The notes under the pieces were generated by a model, which saw nothing but the letters and a program-made list of their open reading frames with translations, made no database searches and was not told the origin of the DNA. A stretch of 39,561 bases of DNA from a virus, in the IMG/VR virus record IMGVR_UViG_3300036781_000522, positions 1 to 39,561 of that record; one strand, 5' to 3'. This document shows, in pieces, positions 1-6,477 of this stretch. The translations under genes were made by a program, and so were the position numbers. Each line of letters begins with the position of its first letter. Within the stretch, counting starts at the first letter, position 1.

Positions 1-127
1 GCAAATGCTACAGGACTTGTCCCTTCACCAATAAGAACAGCGTGAGCTGTTAATGTTGTATCTCCAGTTCCTCCTTGAGGAACAGGCACAGGAATTGTAC
101 TAACCCCTCTATTACCACCTGCCTGTG
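1..127. repeat. Terminal direct repeat, left copy
   Basis: The first 127 bases are identical to the last 127 (39435-39561). A perfect overlap of this size at contig ends is what assemblers leave when a circular or circularly permuted genome is opened. The reading frame of a fibre gene continues across the join, which supports circularity. A true short terminal repeat on a linear virion DNA is possible but less likely, because it lies inside a gene. Confidence 0.95.
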
Positions 128-131
128 ACAT
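1..131 (-). CDS. Tail-fibre protein, N-terminal part (gene crosses the contig junction)
   Basis: The ATG lies at 131-129, and the frame stays open leftward to base 1, which is the same as 39435 in the circular molecule. It then continues to the stop at 39044, giving about 173 residues in the closed genome. The N-terminus carries a GGTG-x-TTLTAH motif, common in phage tail fibres and usually placed at the start of repetitive fibre domains. It starts just left of the stop of the 135-464 gene, so the genes are transcribed together leftward. The body of the protein is described at 39044-39561. Confidence 0.8.
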   Translation of the reverse strand, partial: MSQAGGNRGVSTIPVPVPQGGTGDTTLTAHAVLIGEGTSPVAF

Positions 132-134
132 GAT

Positions 135-464
135 CTAGGCCCCATAATAAGTAGAAATGTAGAACAACCCAGTCCCTGCAGAACCTTTCACATAGAACTG
201 AGTATTTGCTCCAACTTCAAAGATTCCAGCGGTCTCCTTATCAGAAGACACATCCAGAAGAACAAAACTTCCAGCCGGCAAAACTTCATGATCGTTGGTT
301 CCATCCCAAGAAAGGGTTGCAAGTACAGTTGAGTTGTTGGTGAATTTGATTATCCGAGTAGGATAAGTCAGCTTCGTTCCAACCGCCTGATAGCTTCCCG
401 TGAACGTAGCCGAATCAATGCTCCGGATAGTGTCTGGTAAAACCTTTGTACTTAGTGCGCCCAT
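135..464 (-). CDS. Small phage structural protein (tail-associated, hypothetical)
   Basis: 109 residues, almost entirely beta-rich, with no signal peptide or membrane segment. The pattern (ALSTKVLPDT at the start, a centre like RIIKFTNNST, PAGSFVLLD, then QFYVKG and a C-terminal YISTYYG) resembles a small conserved protein found among podovirus tail genes. I know it only as a hypothetical structural protein, possibly a fibre adaptor or capping trimer. It sits between the beta-helix fibre gene (473-1876) and the fibre gene crossing the contig end, all leftward with gaps under 10 bases, so a role in the tail tip or fibre complex is likely. Confidence 0.7.
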   Translation of the reverse strand: MGALSTKVLPDTIRSIDSATFTGSYQAVGTKLTYPTRIIKFTNNSTVLATLSWDGTNDHEVLPAGSFVLLDVSSDKETAGIFEVGANTQFYVKGSAGTGLFYISTYYGA

Positions 465-472
465 GTTTCCCC

Positions 473-1876
473 TTAGTTCACAATATCCCAGCCGATTACA
501 GAAACGTCTGAGGCTTGGAGTGCTGTAGCATCAGCTGCTTGCCATGCGTTAATTATAAACGATGTGCCGTTGGTGATAGTCCCTACGCTCAGTTGTCCTA
601 GAGCAGCAGCTCCAGTTGCTCCAACGCTTTGGCGCCAGATGCGGACTTGTGAGCCAGTGGCAACTGCTGTTGTGCTAACCGTTGCTGTACCGCCTACGAG
701 GGTTACAGTACCTGTGGAGTTAGCTCCAGCGGTTGTGGTCGTTGCGACGCTTGTGCGGATCATTTTGCTTCCCGCAGCAATAAGCGTAAGGTTTCCTGAA
801 GTAGTTAATCTTGCCGCTGTTCCTAAGGTCAACGTTCCAGCTAAAGCTGCGTTGTTTAGGAAAGTTACATCTGCCAATGTCAAGGCACCAGCACCGGCTC
901 CAGCAACACAGGGGTTTGCTGATGAGTTAATGGTCACATTGGAAACGCTGAATGCGCCTGAAGAACCGTGAGAAATTGCAGCTGTAGCGCCCGTTGACAT
1001 TAAGCTATTTGCTAAGGCTACAATTGCTGTTCCCGTAGTCGTCACAGTCCCAAAAAGATTGCTTCCAGATCTTATATTAGCAGTAACACCAGAGCCTAAA
1101 GTCATTGGGCAACCAATGTTTACCTGCTCAAGTGTAAGAGAAGCTCCTGAACCTGAGTAAGTGAATGTTTGTCCTGTGCCTGCTCCAATATTGGCATTGG
1201 TAAAATAAACTAATGCTCCGCCTGTATTGTTAACTCCACCGTCATTAGTACTCCCTGTTCCACAGCTGTTTGCAAGAATTTGCCCAGTCCAGTTTGGAAG
1301 GTTAAATACATAACCATTAGTTACGTTAATAAAGCATTCTTCAATGAAAACTACAGCCGTTCCCGCTACAGCACTGCTAAAAATATGAGTCGCGCTTGTC
1401 AAAGTAAGATCTTGAAACTGGAACTCGCCAGAAGCAGGGGGAGTATGAACTCCAATAATTGTTGTGTTTCCGTCTATTGATCCTGCCACGTTGATTGTGC
1501 TATACAATGTTAAATTCTCTGTGTAAGTCCCAGGTCTTACATAAACCGTAGCAGGCGTTCCAGCAACTTGGGCGGCATTTATAGCAGCCTGAATAGTCGT
1601 ATAGTCAGCAGAACCATCGGCAGCTACAATATACTTGGAAAGAGGCGCTTGCCCATCTACAGTAGTTTGTTCCCAGTCAGCTTGAACAGTACCGCCAAAG
1701 GAATTTTTAGAAGTCATAACCCATTCAGAGTTATTGGATTTATTAATCCAACGTTTCCCTACTGGATATCCAGCATCCGCTGAGGTAGGATCGCGTGTTT
1801 CAATAACTGGTAAAAAGTCGGCTGAAGATACAATTCCGTTGCCCTGTGAATAAAGTGACTGTGATTCTTGTGACAT
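473..1876 (-). CDS. Tail fibre/spike with predicted beta-helix (pectate-lyase-like) region
   Basis: 467 residues. Residues about 20-75 form a head-binding-type module (ETRDPT, WINKS, ADWEQ) that is also found at the N-terminus of the S74 fibre at 35556-38006. Residues about 80-120 show the start of a right-handed beta-helix (IVAADGSADYTTIQAAINA, then VYVRPGTYTENL), typical of pectate-lyase-fold spikes. A long Ala/Gly/Thr-rich repetitive beta region follows. The C-terminal domain (VTLVGGTATVSTTAV to the end) is a module seen at the tips of many phage fibres. No catalytic residues can be assigned, so receptor binding is likelier than depolymerase activity. The ATG is preceded by GGAG. Confidence 0.85.
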   Translation of the reverse strand: MSQESQSLYSQGNGIVSSADFLPVIETRDPTSADAGYPVGKRWINKSNNSEWVMTSKNSFGGTVQADWEQTTVDGQAPLSKYIVAADGSADYTTIQAAINAAQVAGTPATVYVRPGTYTENLTLYSTINVAGSIDGNTTIIGVHTPPASGEFQFQDLTLTSATHIFSSAVAGTAVVFIEECFINVTNGYVFNLPNWTGQILANSCGTGSTNDGGVNNTGGALVYFTNANIGAGTGQTFTYSGSGASLTLEQVNIGCPMTLGSGVTANIRSGSNLFGTVTTTGTAIVALANSLMSTGATAAISHGSSGAFSVSNVTINSSANPCVAGAGAGALTLADVTFLNNAALAGTLTLGTAARLTTSGNLTLIAAGSKMIRTSVATTTTAGANSTGTVTLVGGTATVSTTAVATGSQVRIWRQSVGATGAAALGQLSVGTITNGTSFIINAWQAADATALQASDVSVIGWDIVN

Positions 1877-1953
1877 AATTTAAGCTCCTGTACTTCCTTC
1901 CATTTAATTAATAATTATTTACTTGTCTAGTAGGATTCTAAGAATTAGTGAGA

Positions 1954-1983
1954 TTGTGCGAAAATAAGGCGATTTGGTATATT
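1954..1983 (+). promoter_or_regulatory. Candidate sigma70-type promoter for the 2009-2828 cluster
   Basis: TTGTGC (1954-1959) and TATATT (1978-1983) are separated by 18 bases, and the upstream region is AT-rich. The element lies about 25 bases before the first ATG of a rightward cluster that is divergent from the fibre gene. Confidence 0.55.
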
Positions 1984-2008
1984 GCTAGCCAATAAACGGA
2001 GTAAGGTC

Positions 2009-2200
2009 ATGGACTGGGTTCAATTTGCATTGTTTTTCATGGGAGTATTTGGAGTATGGATGTGGAGTCGAGCTGAATCTAGAGCGGATATGAGGCATTC
2101 AGATTCTAAGATCGATGGGTTGGTCAAAGCAATCCAGGATGAAATGAAAGACTTTCATGGTAGACTTTGTGCAATTGAAGAAAGGAATAAGAGGGGATAA
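2009..2200 (+). CDS. Small membrane-anchored coiled-coil protein (possible lysis/holin-like)
   Basis: 63 residues starting at the ATG after GGAGTAAGG. Residues about 4-20 form one hydrophobic segment (WVQFALFFMGVFGVWMW). A charged helical C-terminus with heptad character follows. The order of features (short N-terminus, membrane span ending in WMWSR, acidic/basic helix) is repeated in the next gene, so the two look like paralogues. Small single-span proteins in their own operon next to tail genes are often holins, antiholins or spanin parts, but no family can be named. It is divergent from the fibre gene and is the first gene of four. Confidence 0.65.
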   Translation: MDWVQFALFFMGVFGVWMWSRAESRADMRHSDSKIDGLVKAIQDEMKDFHGRLCAIEERNKRG

Positions 2201-2203
2201 TAT

Positions 2204-2446
2204 ATGCAGCTTCAGAACCTAAATATAGAAACCGTGCTTACTTTAGTAGCTCTATTAGGAGGGTTGATTGCCTGGATGTGGTCACGACTTGACAAACGTT
2301 TTGACTCGATAATGAGCGAGCTAAGAGAAATGAAAACGGACATTTCTAAAATACAAGTACAAATGGGTAAAATACAACAAAAAGAAGATGATGAATTCAA
2401 AGCTGATTTGAAATTAATTCTTCAAGAGAATAAAAAGAACAAATAA
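2204..2446 (+). CDS. Small membrane-anchored coiled-coil protein, paralogue of the preceding gene
   Basis: 80 residues. A hydrophobic span (VLTLVALLGGLIAWMW, about residues 10-25) is followed by SRLDKRFD and a long amphipathic helix rich in Lys, Glu and Ile at heptad spacing, ending in a Lys/Asn-rich tail. The WMWSR junction after the span matches the gene at 2009-2200. The gap to that gene is 3 bases. It could be a holin-like or inner-membrane spanin-like protein, or a membrane-tethered exclusion factor. No sequence motif decides between these. Confidence 0.65.
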   Translation: MQLQNLNIETVLTLVALLGGLIAWMWSRLDKRFDSIMSELREMKTDISKIQVQMGKIQQKEDDEFKADLKLILQENKKNK

Positions 2447-2459
2447 ACTTGGATTATTT

Positions 2460-2702
2460 ATGATTCTATCTTTATGGGCTTCTTTGGCTGTTTTAATAAT
2501 TCACCCGGATGGGAAAACAGAAAGAATTAATCAAAGGTACGAAGCTCGTTATACTCACACTGGGAATGGGGATTATCAATTTCAAGACAATGAAGGTAAT
2601 CGGGGAAATCTGACTAGGGTTAGTGATGATGGAGATTATGTATACAGGGGTAGAAATAACAACAGTTTAATCATTCCGAATCCTAAAAAAACAAAGAGAT
2701 AA
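2460..2702 (+). CDS. Small hypothetical protein with N-terminal hydrophobic segment
   Basis: 80 residues. Residues 1-14 are hydrophobic (MILSLWASLAVLII) and could be a short export signal or anchor. The rest is hydrophilic and beta-like with many Asn, Asp, Gly and Tyr residues (GNGDYQFQDNEGNRG, DDGDYVYRG) and a basic tail. There is no Cys for a lipobox. It lies 13 bases after the preceding gene and 3 bases before the next, so it is co-transcribed. Function unknown; if the first residues export it, it may act in the periplasm. Confidence 0.55.
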   Translation: MILSLWASLAVLIIHPDGKTERINQRYEARYTHTGNGDYQFQDNEGNRGNLTRVSDDGDYVYRGRNNNSLIIPNPKKTKR

Positions 2703-2705
2703 ATT

Positions 2706-2828
2706 ATGGATCTATTATTTTGGGTTGCTTTTTCAGGTTTATTAATTTGGGTGGGTGGAATGGAAGAAGACTCTAAAGAAAAAGAAACAAAGGAAATTAT
2801 AAAAAAAGTTATTGACCAGTCTCGCTAG
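2706..2828 (+). CDS. Micro membrane protein (40 residues)
   Basis: Encodes 40 residues: a hydrophobic N-terminus (LLFWVAFSGLLIWVGG), then a highly charged Lys/Glu segment. The span-plus-charged-helix layout matches the 2009 and 2204 genes. It follows the previous stop by 3 bases. Its last 20 bases overlap the end of the opposite-strand ejection-protein gene. It may be the end of a four-gene membrane or lysis module. Confidence 0.5.
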   Translation: MDLLFWVAFSGLLIWVGGMEEDSKEKETKEIIKKVIDQSR

Positions 2829-5370
2829 ACTCTCTTCTGAACTCTTCTATAGATTCTTTCTTAAGTTTCGGGGAAATCTTAGAATTAAGTTTAAGCAACT
2901 TTTCATCATTTCCTTCCCTAAGAGCCTTTTTATATTCTTCTTTTCTTCCCTTATTCCAAATACTTCGAGTCATTTGAGAGAAGAATGTTCTATAGCCAGC
3001 ACCTCGTATGCCTCCACCGCCCAGAACAGCAATCAAAGTGCTAGAAGAAAAAGGTAAATCCTCACCTTTTAGAGATTGAGAAAGAATTTCTGAACCAACT
3101 CCTATCAAAAGGTCTTTTCCTATTCTGGTTTTAAAGAAGTTTTGACCCCCATTCTTCAAGCTTTCAAGAACTTGTTTAAGGTCGTTTAATACTCTAGAAG
3201 TTTTCTCTGTAGCCTCTTTAGCAGTAGTAGCCCCTTCCGACGCGCTCTGAGCTGCCTTAGTCACAGGTTCTTCCCCACTAGCCAGCTTCTCCATTCGACT
3301 TCGAACAGCTTCACGTTCTTTCAGGATCTTATCTCTAAGTCGTACATCTTTTGTCTGAGCGGCAACCTCTTCAAAGGCAACGTCGGTTGCGTGAGCTGCT
3401 TGTTCAGGTGATTTAAGAGCGTTTTTAGCAAGTTCCTTAACTTTCTCATTGCCAGCCTGCCGGGTATATTTACCTAAGCGATCTGCAGCAACCTTTCTCT
3501 GTTGAGTTTCTCTGAGAGCCATCTTATGACGATGAAGGGCATTCTCAGCCTCAACGTGATCAATGAGTTTCTGCACTAATTCTTTTTCTTTGTTTAACTG
3601 AATTCCCTGCTGCAAGGGAGCCAATGTCTTGGCGTCTTTCAATTTAGCTAGCTCCTGGTCCAGTTGATTTAGACGAGTTCTATATTCGTTGGCATATCCT
3701 TCATGAACCTTTGTGAAATAGTCTTCATGTCTAGTGCTAGGAAGAGCGTTCTTTTTAGATAGAGCTTTGGCCTTCTTAATCATTTCAGGATTGTAATCTC
3801 TCAATGCAAGATGAGCCTCTCTACCTTCAGCTAATTCATCACTAATACGCATCAACTTGTTTCTGGCGGCCTGACGCATAGGCTCTGCGCCTACTCTAGC
3901 TTCACCGGTCTTAGCATTGTTGATCGTGTTTCTTAAGTGGAATTCAGCTTCATTTAGTTCTTTTACAGCTGATTCATAAAGGCCTTCTAACTGAGCTCTA
4001 TGTTCAGGAAGGGCACCTCTAGAGAGTTGGTTTTCAATCGATCTAACTCGCGCAGCAGTTCTATGATAAGCCTCTTGGGCCTTGGGTAATTCTGCTTCAG
4101 CAATAGCCATTCTCTTTGCTACACCAGCTTCTCCAACTGGAGTCTTTGGAGATTTGGCCTCTGCTCTAGCAGTACGCTCTGCTGCATCAGCTGCAATTTC
4201 ATCAGCATATTTAGGATGCATCTTAAGTTGCTTTTCTCGGATCTCTGCTTGGGCATTAGGTTTAAAGATTTTCCCTTCAAGAGCAGCACGTTCAATGCGA
4301 GACCCTGTAGGGCCTCTTACTTCGCCTGCAGTCGATCTTTCCCCTAAACCCTTCCCAACTACCTTAACTGGCGGTTTAACGCCGCTAGGGGCCTGTTTAG
4401 GGCGTCCAAAGGCATCTTCAAAGATCCCTGAAGTAAGAGTTGAGTTTTGACGCATTCTTAGATTCTTTGAAGCGCCTACAACTTCTTCTGCTGCCGTACC
4501 TAAACCGGAACCTCCAGAAGAAGCTCCTTTAAACTTCCCGCCTAACCAATTCAGCCCCTTCAGGAGAGAGCCTATTGGTAGGAACGAAGATGCAAACTCA
4601 CGTTTTGAGGATCTCTCAATTTCTTCTGGTGATTTTCCCTCATTGATCCACTGACCAACTTTATTTAGAGCCTGTCGGACAATATTTGGATTCGCATCAG
4701 GAGCAATGAACCCACCTCTTTTTAGCCCTGCTTCAATTACATCAATAGGCATGGCTGCTAAATTGGCAATTCCAGAACCTACTTCAGCAAGAACTTTTCC
4801 AGGATGAGATGCTATATCTTGAGCGTGAGAAGCGGCAGATCTCCCCAACCCCTTATTGAATTCTCCAAAGCGCTGCATTACAGATTGATCGCCCGAATAT
4901 TTTTTCGGTCCTGGACTTTCCTGGAATTGGTTAATGAACTCGCCTAGAGCGCCACCTACGAATTTATCGTCTACTTTGGGCCCTCTTCCAAGTTTACGAG
5001 TCTCAGCGAACCCGCCTTCGCTCCCTAGGCCCACCCCACTCTTCTTTCCAGATCTATTTTTTATATCATCTAAGGCTTGGCGAGTTGCGTTCTCATGAGA
5101 GTGACCTGCCTCAGCATATTTTCGAGTAAGATCGCTTAAGTCGTTATAACGATTTTCATCTTCTAGGTAGCTTGGGTGGAATTTCTTAAGATACGCATCC
5201 ATGGACTTAGGAAGTCCCTTGGTTTTTGCTGCAAGCTCTTTTGCTTCTGTCTTTTTATATTTAGCATATTGTTCCAAACCTTCAGGAAGTTTTTGCCCAG
5301 CCTGATTAAGCCCTCTTAAGAATCGGTCGCTAAAACTTTCTCGATCATTTCGATCTATGATTCGGACCAT
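2809..5370 (-). CDS. Large internal virion / DNA-ejection-type protein
   Basis: 853 residues, strongly helical and charged. The N-terminal third is hydrophilic, with a modest hydrophobic stretch around residues 190-225 (ASHPGKVLAEVGSGIANLAA and MPIDVIEAGL). The centre (about 380-720) is long coiled-coil Glu/Lys/Ala/Arg sequence. Near the C-terminus is a Gly-rich hydrophobic patch (DLLIGVGSEIL, STLIAVLGGGG). Its place, last in the morphogenesis block after the nozzle gene and next to a Gly/Ala-rich partner, is where podoviruses keep ejection proteins released into the cell envelope. No lysozyme or transglycosylase motif was seen. It starts 4 bases after the 5374-5955 gene. Confidence 0.65.
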   Translation of the reverse strand: MVRIIDRNDRESFSDRFLRGLNQAGQKLPEGLEQYAKYKKTEAKELAAKTKGLPKSMDAYLKKFHPSYLEDENRYNDLSDLTRKYAEAGHSHENATRQALDDIKNRSGKKSGVGLGSEGGFAETRKLGRGPKVDDKFVGGALGEFINQFQESPGPKKYSGDQSVMQRFGEFNKGLGRSAASHAQDIASHPGKVLAEVGSGIANLAAMPIDVIEAGLKRGGFIAPDANPNIVRQALNKVGQWINEGKSPEEIERSSKREFASSFLPIGSLLKGLNWLGGKFKGASSGGSGLGTAAEEVVGASKNLRMRQNSTLTSGIFEDAFGRPKQAPSGVKPPVKVVGKGLGERSTAGEVRGPTGSRIERAALEGKIFKPNAQAEIREKQLKMHPKYADEIAADAAERTARAEAKSPKTPVGEAGVAKRMAIAEAELPKAQEAYHRTAARVRSIENQLSRGALPEHRAQLEGLYESAVKELNEAEFHLRNTINNAKTGEARVGAEPMRQAARNKLMRISDELAEGREAHLALRDYNPEMIKKAKALSKKNALPSTRHEDYFTKVHEGYANEYRTRLNQLDQELAKLKDAKTLAPLQQGIQLNKEKELVQKLIDHVEAENALHRHKMALRETQQRKVAADRLGKYTRQAGNEKVKELAKNALKSPEQAAHATDVAFEEVAAQTKDVRLRDKILKEREAVRSRMEKLASGEEPVTKAAQSASEGATTAKEATEKTSRVLNDLKQVLESLKNGGQNFFKTRIGKDLLIGVGSEILSQSLKGEDLPFSSSTLIAVLGGGGIRGAGYRTFFSQMTRSIWNKGRKEEYKKALREGNDEKLLKLNSKISPKLKKESIEEFRRESSETGQ

Positions 5371-5373
5371 TGA

Positions 5374-5955
5374 TTAATCCCCGAATGCCGAGCCGAAACT
5401 GGCTCCGATTGAACCACCTAAAGCAGCTCCGGCAGGTCCACCAAAGTATCCTCCTGCTGCAGCTCCTGCAACTGGAGCGATTGCACCGGTCAAGGTCTCA
5501 TACCACTTCTTTTTTCTCTTCTTCGGCATGTATTCATTCTCGTACGGCTGTCTACTAAAAAGATCTTTAGAAAGACCTAAAAGACCATTCAAAGCCTCGT
5601 CTTGAAGACCTAATCTCTTCTCTTGTAGTGTTGCCGCTAAATCGCCAGCAGCTCCTGTGGTCTCATTTTGAAAAGCAGAAGAGTTCCTAGCGCTCATCTG
5701 ACCCGATCCTACGCCTGCGTATCTAGAACTAATATTTCCAAGTAATCTATTAAAATTCTCAAATGCCGGTTTTTCGATGGCATCAAATTGGGATGGATCC
5801 CCCGCAGCTATTGCAGATCTTCTCTGTAATCCAGCTTCAACTCCTGGTCTAGAAATATCTAAATATCTCTCTCGGGCAGCAGCAGATTGCGGATCCATCG
5901 TAGGAACTCTGATCTGATTGTAACCTGGTATCTTACCTGACATGGATGTAGACAT
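5374..5955 (-). CDS. Probable internal virion protein with Gly/Ala-rich C-terminus
   Basis: 193 residues. The N-terminal two thirds are helical and polar, with a Lys/Arg run (KKRKKKW) near residue 145. The last about 40 residues are a glycine/alanine-rich hydrophobic tail (GAIAPVAGAAAGGYFGG and GAALGGSIGASFGSAFG). This layout is common in small podovirus proteins encoded between the nozzle and the large ejection protein, and suggests membrane association during DNA delivery. The ATG follows GAGGTTAAT. It is almost contiguous with the 853-residue gene. Function is inferred from position and composition. Confidence 0.65.
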   Translation of the reverse strand: MSTSMSGKIPGYNQIRVPTMDPQSAAARERYLDISRPGVEAGLQRRSAIAAGDPSQFDAIEKPAFENFNRLLGNISSRYAGVGSGQMSARNSSAFQNETTGAAGDLAATLQEKRLGLQDEALNGLLGLSKDLFSRQPYENEYMPKKRKKKWYETLTGAIAPVAGAAAGGYFGGPAGAALGGSIGASFGSAFGD

Positions 5956-6006
5956 ATTAACCTCTAAAATGTTCTATATATCATTTATGTAAATAAACGA
6001 TCTAAA

Positions 6007-6477
6007 TTATTGCTGTAAATATTCCAAAACAACAAAACCACTTGTAATTGCAGGGGCGCCACCTCCTTTAGTAACTACTACCTGAGTTGCTGTAACACTC
6101 ACGCCAACCTGATTTGCGGCAGTAGGATTCACATAAGGCAAAGGATAACTCACAGTCCCATCTGTAAAAGTGCCATAAATCCTTGTGTAGGAAGTGACCC
6201 CAGTTAACCCATGGTTAAAAGTCAAGGTGGCATCTGAAAATTGATAAACCCTTCTTTGAGTCTGTCTCTTGGTATTTATATTAGAAGAGTTGTCGGAAAA
6301 CCATTTCTCTCCAGTTATGGAAGAGGCTTGCTCATAAATTCCAATGACACGTGAATTCACTCCATTGGCTACATCTACATACATCTTCGAAAGAACGTTC
6401 TCAAGGAGAGCTGGATCTTGCGTAAACTTACGAGTGGAATCAATATAAGGAGTAGTCTGAACAGGGTTTACCGTCAT
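6007..6477 (-). CDS. Conserved tail protein (hypothetical)
   Basis: 156 residues. The N-terminal half is helical (QDPALLENVLSKMYVDVANG) and contains a tryptophan-bearing segment (GEKWFSDN). The C-terminal half is beta-rich with an FNHGLTGVTSYTRIYGTF segment, typical of small fibre or baseplate domains. Its ATG overlaps the stop of the 871-residue gene (ATGA at 6474-6477), so it is translationally coupled to the nozzle-like protein. It is probably a tail-tip or fibre-attachment component. No specific family is recognised. Confidence 0.65.
   Translation of the reverse strand: MTVNPVQTTPYIDSTRKFTQDPALLENVLSKMYVDVANGVNSRVIGIYEQASSITGEKWFSDNSSNINTKRQTQRRVYQFSDATLTFNHGLTGVTSYTRIYGTFTDGTVSYPLPYVNPTAANQVGVSVTATQVVVTKGGGAPAITSGFVVLEYLQQ

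Noticed and set aside
1-127. Fixed short terminal repeats of a T7-like linear genome
   Set aside because: The repeat lies inside a fibre gene whose frame continues through the join, and its length is typical of an assembly overlap; a natural terminal repeat usually lies between genes.
564-971. Open rightward frame of 135 codons inside the beta-helix fibre gene
   Set aside because: It is antisense to a convincing fibre gene, has Pro/Val/Ala-rich composition typical of reversed repetitive sequence, and lacks a ribosome site.
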